Source: Opitutaceae bacterium (GTDB taxonomy: Bacteria; Verrucomicrobiota; Verrucomicrobiia; Opitutales; Opitutaceae). From it: 64,000 nt of DNA. Every line of letters starts with the position of its first letter. Position 1 is the stretch's first letter. Below are positions 59,962-64,000 of this stretch, in pieces. The stretch is from positions 1,329,501-1,393,500 of the forward strand of contig JAWLBB010000001.1 in assembly GCA_041395105.1 (NCBI GenBank). The letters run 5' to 3'. The notes below the pieces were generated by a model that did no database searches, was not told the DNA's origin, and saw only the letters and a list, made by a program, of their open reading frames with translations. The translations under genes and the position numbers were made by a program.

Positions 59962-61143
59962 TCAGGCGACCAGTTTGACGATTTTCCGGGCGGCATCGGC
60001 CATGGAATCGCCGCTGACGATGGTCAGACCGCTGGATGCAAGGGTGGCTTTGCCCGCCTCGACATTATTGCCCTCGAGGCGAACAACGAGGGGGATGGTC
60101 AGGCCGACCTCCTTGACCGCGTCGACAATGCCCTCGGCAATGACATTGCAGTCCATGATCCCTCCGAAGATATTGACGAAGATCCCTTTCACCTTTGCGT
60201 CGGTCAGGATGATCTTGAAGGCCGTGATCACCTGTTCGCGCGAGGCTCCGCCGCCGACATCGAGGAAGTTTGCGGGATTGCCCCCGAAATGCTTGATGAT
60301 GTCCATCGTGCTCATGGCAAGGCCGGCCCCGTTGACCAGGCAGGCGATATTGCCGTCCAGGGCGATATAGTTGAGGTCGACCCTGGAGGCCTCGACCTCC
60401 TTGGGGTCCTCCTCATTCAGGTCGCGGAGGGCGACGATTTCCGGGTGCCGGTAGAGGGCATTGTCGTCAAATGAGACCTTGGCATCCAGCGCCAGCATCT
60501 CGCCTTCGGGGGTCGAGATGAGGGGATTGACTTCGACCATGGAGGCATCGGTCTCCCAGAACATGCGGAAGAGGTTCTTGAGCAGTCCGGTGGCGCTCTT
60601 CCCCTCCTGTTTGTCGAGGCCGAGTTTGAAGACAATCTGGCGGATCTGAAAATCGGCGAGACCAATGGCCGGGTCGACAAAGACCTTGGCGATCTTTTCG
60701 GGGGTCTCGCGGGCGACTTCCTCGATCTCGACGCCACCTTCGGTCGAAGCCACGATGACGGGCCGCGAGGTGGCCCGGTCGAGAAGGATTGCCAGGTAGT
60801 ACTCCTTCTTGATTCCGCAACCTTCGGTCACGTAAAGGGTCTGGACCTTGCGGCCGACCGGTCCGGTCTGAACGGTGACCAGGGTGTTGCCGAGCATCTT
60901 CCGGCCAAACTCGATCGCCTCATCTCTGGTCCTGGCCAGCTTGACGCCGCCTTTGAATCCGTCGGTGAAGGTGCCCTTGCCGCGTCCGCCGGCGTGGATC
61001 TGGGATTTGACCACGATGAGGGGGGTCGAAATGGCGTCGATGGCCGCGGGCAGGGCGGCGAGGTCCTGGACGGGAACGCCCTTTGGACAGGGGATGCCAA
61101 ACTTTTCAAAAAGGGCTTTGGCCTGGTATTCGTGAATATTCAT
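59962..61143 (-). CDS. sucC: Succinyl-CoA ligase beta subunit
   Basis: A 393-residue ATP-grasp protein (E. coli SucC is 388). The N-terminus MNIHEYQAKALFEKFGIPCP is the family signature. HAGGRGKGTF is the nucleotide loop, MVEVNPLI the metal/phosphate motif and VNIFGGIMDCNVIAEGI the C-terminal CoA-ligase motif. The subunit binds nucleotide and Mg2+ and docks with SucD. sucC-sucD is the only operon partner; other TCA genes are not in the window. Upstream (minus-strand) is rph, 110 bp away. Confidence 0.98.
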   Translation of the reverse strand: MNIHEYQAKALFEKFGIPCPKGVPVQDLAALPAAIDAISTPLIVVKSQIHAGGRGKGTFTDGFKGGVKLARTRDEAIEFGRKMLGNTLVTVQTGPVGRKVQTLYVTEGCGIKKEYYLAILLDRATSRPVIVASTEGGVEIEEVARETPEKIAKVFVDPAIGLADFQIRQIVFKLGLDKQEGKSATGLLKNLFRMFWETDASMVEVNPLISTPEGEMLALDAKVSFDDNALYRHPEIVALRDLNEEDPKEVEASRVDLNYIALDGNIACLVNGAGLAMSTMDIIKHFGGNPANFLDVGGGASREQVITAFKIILTDAKVKGIFVNIFGGIMDCNVIAEGIVDAVKEVGLTIPLVVRLEGNNVEAGKATLASSGLTIVSGDSMADAARKIVKLVA

Positions 61144-61253
61144 GGAGCGAATGTCGGGTGGAAGTCGTGGGAGAAGAGAAAAACCGGTGGGCCGGGAGAG
61201 CGCGGACCCGGATTGGGGGCAAAGGTTAACCGCAGGGGATAACTGCGTCTAGG

Positions 61254-62006
61254 TTATCCTGATCCGAGCAGGTGCTTCATTAGGAATCCCGCCTGCATGG
61301 CAGCAATTTCGCTTATGCCTTTTTTCGCCAACCGGGTCAACGCCTGGAACTCTTCCTCCGAGAAGGTGGCCTCTTCGCCCGAGCCCTGGACTTCGACGTA
61401 TTGTCCCTGTCCGGTCATGACGACGTTGAAGTCGACGGTGGCGTCCTTGTCTTCGAGGTAGGGCAGATCGAGAACCGGGCGGCCCTCGAACATGCCGACG
61501 CTGACCGCGGCGATGGAATCCCGAAACGGATTTTCTGCGATCTTGCCGGAGTCGACCAGTTGCTGGACGGCGAGCCGGCCCGCGAGGTAGGCCCCGGTGA
61601 TGGAGGCGGTCCGGGTGCCGCCGTCGGCCTGGAGGACATCGCAGTCGATCCAGAGGGTGTGATCGGGGAGCTTCTGCAGGTCGACCACGGCGCGCATGGC
61701 GCGACCGATCAACCGTTGGATCTCGACGGTGCGCCCGTCCATTTTCCCACGGGAAATGTCGCGCGATTTGCGCTCGTGGGTGCTGTAGGGCAGCATGGAG
61801 TACTCGGCGGTCAACCAGCCGCCGGTCACGCCCTGTTGGCGCATCCAGGCGGGGACGCGCCGGTCGATGGTGGCGGCGCAGATGACCCGGGTGTGGCCGA
61901 AGCTGACGAGGACGGATCCGGAAGCGTGCGGCGCGATGCCGGCCTCGAACTGGATCGGGCGGAGCTGGTCGTCAGCCCGGCCGTCGATGCGGTTGGGCTC
62001 AGTCAT
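61254..62006 (-). CDS. rph: Ribonuclease PH
   Basis: A 250-residue phosphorolytic 3'-5' exoribonuclease that trims tRNA 3' ends in the cytoplasm. Signatures are RPIQFEAGIAPHASGSVLVSFGHTRVICAATI, GWLTAEYSMLPYSTHERKSRDISRGKMDGRT and the phosphate-binding DVLQADGGTRTASITGAYLA. Its length is near the usual 238 residues. The ATG overlaps the stop of the small transporter subunit by 4 bp (ATGA), so rph is translated as the last gene of the NSS-MetS-rph unit. Confidence 0.97.
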   Translation of the reverse strand: MTEPNRIDGRADDQLRPIQFEAGIAPHASGSVLVSFGHTRVICAATIDRRVPAWMRQQGVTGGWLTAEYSMLPYSTHERKSRDISRGKMDGRTVEIQRLIGRAMRAVVDLQKLPDHTLWIDCDVLQADGGTRTASITGAYLAGRLAVQQLVDSGKIAENPFRDSIAAVSVGMFEGRPVLDLPYLEDKDATVDFNVVMTGQGQYVEVQGSGEEATFSEEEFQALTRLAKKGISEIAAMQAGFLMKHLLGSG

Positions 62007-62173
62007 CGATTTCTGTTTTCATGGGCTTCCTTTTCGTCGGGTGTCTCGAACTCGAAGCCGTGCATCTTCTCGGATTCCCCGGAAGTTGTCATTACTTTAT
62101 AAATACACCAGGCGAACAGGCCGGTCACGAAACCGACCGAGATGGTCATGGTCACCCAACCTCCGGTTGTCAT
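62003..62173 (-). CDS. MetS-like small subunit of an NSS amino-acid transporter
   Basis: A 56-residue protein with one transmembrane helix (WVTMTISVGFVTGLFAWCIYKVM) and a short charged C-terminal tail. It is the expected size and layout of the MetS family (single-span partner of MetP-type sodium symporters, known in Corynebacterium methionine uptake). The start overlaps the NSS gene stop by 4 bp, and its own stop overlaps the rph start by 4 bp. This three-gene coupling is strong support for a real gene. Exact role in the complex is inferred from MetPS. Confidence 0.88.
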   Translation of the reverse strand: MTTGGWVTMTISVGFVTGLFAWCIYKVMTTSGESEKMHGFEFETPDEKEAHENRNR

Positions 62174-63798
62174 GAGGTGAATCCTTTCGGAAGGTTCTTG
62201 AATTTCTCGTCCCAGCGTTTTCCGGTGATCGAGACGACGATGGAGATAAAGACGGTGAAGAGGATCATGATGCCCACGCTGAGGCGGGCCACCGTGCTGG
62301 CGGGTCGGGTTTCCGACCCGAGAAGATCGACCACGTATCCGGTCGGGTTGAAGGAGGCACCGGCGAATTGGCCGTTCCAGCCAAGCAGGTTGAAGAGGAC
62401 CCAGAGGACGAAGATGATCATGAGGTAGGCGGGGGCAACGTACTTCATGATCGGTTTGAAGAAATCCGGGATGCGGAAGGCCGCCCCCCGGTGAGCTTCC
62501 TCGAAGCCCCGTTCCACTCCCATGACCCACGAGAAGAGGATGATCATGAGGAAGCCCTGGATGAAGATGAAGAAGGTTCCGGCCCAGAAATCAATGGTGT
62601 CGAGTGCCTTCAGGTTCTGGCTGAAATACCAGACGAACATCGAGCCCATTCCGGTCAGGACTCCGAGGATGGCCACCGACTCCCGGCGGCGGATCGAGAG
62701 GGCCTCTTCAAGGAAGGCGATGCCCGGCTGCAGCATGGAGAGGGAACTGGTGACGGCGGCGAGGAAGAGGAGGAAAAAGAAGAGGAACCCGAAAAAGGCC
62801 CCGAACGGCATGGTGGCAAAGACGATCGGAAGCACATTGAAGCCGAGGCCGAAAGTGCCCTGGCCGACGAGGCCGGCCGCGCCGAGAAACACGAAACCGG
62901 CGGGCAGGGTGATCAGTCCCCCGAGGCCCACTTCGCAGAACTCATTGGCGCTGGTTGCGGTGAGGCCGCTCAGAACCACGTCGTCGGTATCCTTCAGGTA
63001 GCTGGCGTAGGTCGCGATGATTCCGAAGCCGACCGAGAGAGAGAAGAAGATCTGTCCGGCGGCGGCCATCCAGAGTTCCGGATTCTTCAGCTGGTGGGCG
63101 ACATCGCCGGGGTTCCACATGAAGCCCAGACCCGCGAGGACGGACTGTTCGGGTTTGTCGGGGATGGGAGCCCCGAGGGTGAGAACGCGGACAAGGATGA
63201 TGACCGCGATGACGATGAGTGAGGGCATGGCGAACTTGCAGAAAAGTTCGATGCCCCGGGAGAGGCCGCGGTAGATCAGGAAGTAGTTGAGGAAATAGAC
63301 GGCGATGACGAAAATGCCCACCTGGTCGAGGCTGAAACCGATGGCGAACCCATCATGGTTCAGGCCGACGAAGCGCGCGAAATAGGCCCCGGAATCCATT
63401 CCGACCTGACCGAGGGTGCCGGTCAGGTAGTTGACGGCATAGCCAAGACACCAGGCTTCGATGTAGACATAGTACATGTAGACGCCGATGGGGATGATGA
63501 TCCCGAGAACGCCGAGGTACTTGGCCCAGGGTCTGCGGATGAGCAGGGCAAAAAGGGCGGGGCTGGAGTGGACGCCGTAGCGGCCGCCATATCGTCCGAG
63601 AGTCCACTCCGCCCAGCAGATCGACATCCCGATGACGAGGAGGGAGACGAAGTAGGCGATCATGAAGGCCCCGCCCCCGTACTGGGCGGCCTGGCCCGGA
63701 AATCGGAGGAAATTGCCGAGTCCCACGGCGCTGCCGGAGACGGCGAGGATGACGCCAAGTCTTGAATTCCAGCTTTCCGCCGGCTGTTTGTGGGACAT
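62170..63798 (-). CDS. NSS (SNF-type) sodium-dependent amino-acid symporter
   Basis: A 542-residue inner-membrane protein with 12 helices. The ATG at 63798 starts SHKQPAESWNSRLGVILAVSGSAVGLGNFLRFPGQAAQYGGGAF, the NSS TM1 signature; in-frame codons upstream are Pro/Ser-rich and look non-coding. The sodium-site helix 6 region is ...AAGQIFFSLSVGFGIIATYASYL. It imports an amino acid (methionine, alanine, tryptophan or a similar one) with sodium. The MetS subunit immediately follows. Substrate is suggested by the MetS partner and is not certain. Confidence 0.95.
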   Translation of the reverse strand: MSHKQPAESWNSRLGVILAVSGSAVGLGNFLRFPGQAAQYGGGAFMIAYFVSLLVIGMSICWAEWTLGRYGGRYGVHSSPALFALLIRRPWAKYLGVLGIIIPIGVYMYYVYIEAWCLGYAVNYLTGTLGQVGMDSGAYFARFVGLNHDGFAIGFSLDQVGIFVIAVYFLNYFLIYRGLSRGIELFCKFAMPSLIVIAVIILVRVLTLGAPIPDKPEQSVLAGLGFMWNPGDVAHQLKNPELWMAAAGQIFFSLSVGFGIIATYASYLKDTDDVVLSGLTATSANEFCEVGLGGLITLPAGFVFLGAAGLVGQGTFGLGFNVLPIVFATMPFGAFFGFLFFFLLFLAAVTSSLSMLQPGIAFLEEALSIRRRESVAILGVLTGMGSMFVWYFSQNLKALDTIDFWAGTFFIFIQGFLMIILFSWVMGVERGFEEAHRGAAFRIPDFFKPIMKYVAPAYLMIIFVLWVLFNLLGWNGQFAGASFNPTGYVVDLLGSETRPASTVARLSVGIMILFTVFISIVVSITGKRWDEKFKNLPKGFTS

Positions 63799-64000
63799 GT
63801 GGGTCGAGTTAAGCGGTCTCGGAGGCCGTGCCAAACCTTTATTTGGGAAGGTGAGACCGCGGGGGCGGTGGAGCAGGGTGGAGGACTCGGGACTCGAAGG
63901 GGTTTGCTTCTCGTCTGGACAGGAATCCGGAGATGGCGACACTGCGGGTGTGTTCAAGACGCTCGATCGTCATATCCTTTCGGAGTGGCTGGCAATTCTG

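Noticed and set aside
63799..64000. Extra N-terminal 53 codons of the NSS symporter
   Set aside because: The residues are Pro/Ser-rich with no helix, and the family N-terminus begins at the ATG at 63798. The right-end 202 bases hold no other gene.

Overview
The window is GC-rich bacterial DNA with tightly packed genes on both strands. Its content suggests a polysaccharide-degrading, Gram-negative bacterium of the PVC group, most likely Verrucomicrobiota (Opitutae-like). Supporting signs are a TonB receptor and several outer-membrane barrels, many secreted plant-polysaccharide hydrolases, three uroporphyrinogen-decarboxylase-fold proteins, an NSS/MetS amino-acid symporter and sugar-catabolic operons. 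This assignment is an inference from gene content; no phylogeny could be run.

Layout. 1-4.8 kb: end of an SSS symporter, an outer-membrane barrel, an aldo/keto reductase and a CoA-disulfide reductase-rhodanese fusion. 4.9-7.9 kb: an unusual cytoplasmic alpha/beta hydrolase-beta-propeller fusion. 7.9-12.4 kb: porin plus OxlT-like MFS transporter, then SDR and KDPG aldolase, which looks like uptake and oxidation of a sugar acid or similar organic acid. 12.5-15.3 kb: small secreted protein, URO-D-like protein and fatty acid desaturase. 15.5-27.8 kb: an arabinoxylan/arabinan degradation cluster (GH30, GH43, a decayed GH140-like fragment, a GH43-GH127 fusion, GH51 and a type-B carboxylesterase), nearly all with signal peptides.

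28.1-30.7 kb: an initiator-type tRNA-Met whose 3' end is duplicated nearby, then rpsB-tsf, a terminator and a DUF983 gene. 30.9-36.5 kb: two further URO-D-like proteins, a HAD phosphatase, an EamA transporter preceded by a terminator that abuts its start codon, and a pterin-binding methyltransferase. 36.6-40.8 kb: a CUT1-type sugar ABC transporter (TPR protein, binding protein, two permeases; no ATPase). Divergent from it, 41.2-53.5 kb holds an Opp-type ABC transporter whose binding protein is fused to the first permease. It is interleaved with sugar-catabolic genes: aldolase-like protein, D-lyxose isomerase, PfkB kinase and a YjhG-type dehydratase. A palindromic repeat has landed inside the second permease gene, in frame, and occurs again 4 kb downstream.

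53.6-58.1 kb: a TPR protein, an AEC transporter and a TPP riboswitch leading a TonB-dependent receptor, so the receptor is probably for thiamine. 58.3-63.8 kb: small heat-shock protein, sucCD, rph and an NSS transporter with its MetS small subunit.

The most novel-looking items are the Opp-type sugar operon with its fused binding protein/permease, the in-frame palindrome, the GH43-GH127 fusion, the duplicated tRNA 3' end and the hydrolase-propeller fusion. No CRISPR array, prophage or complete insertion sequence was seen.
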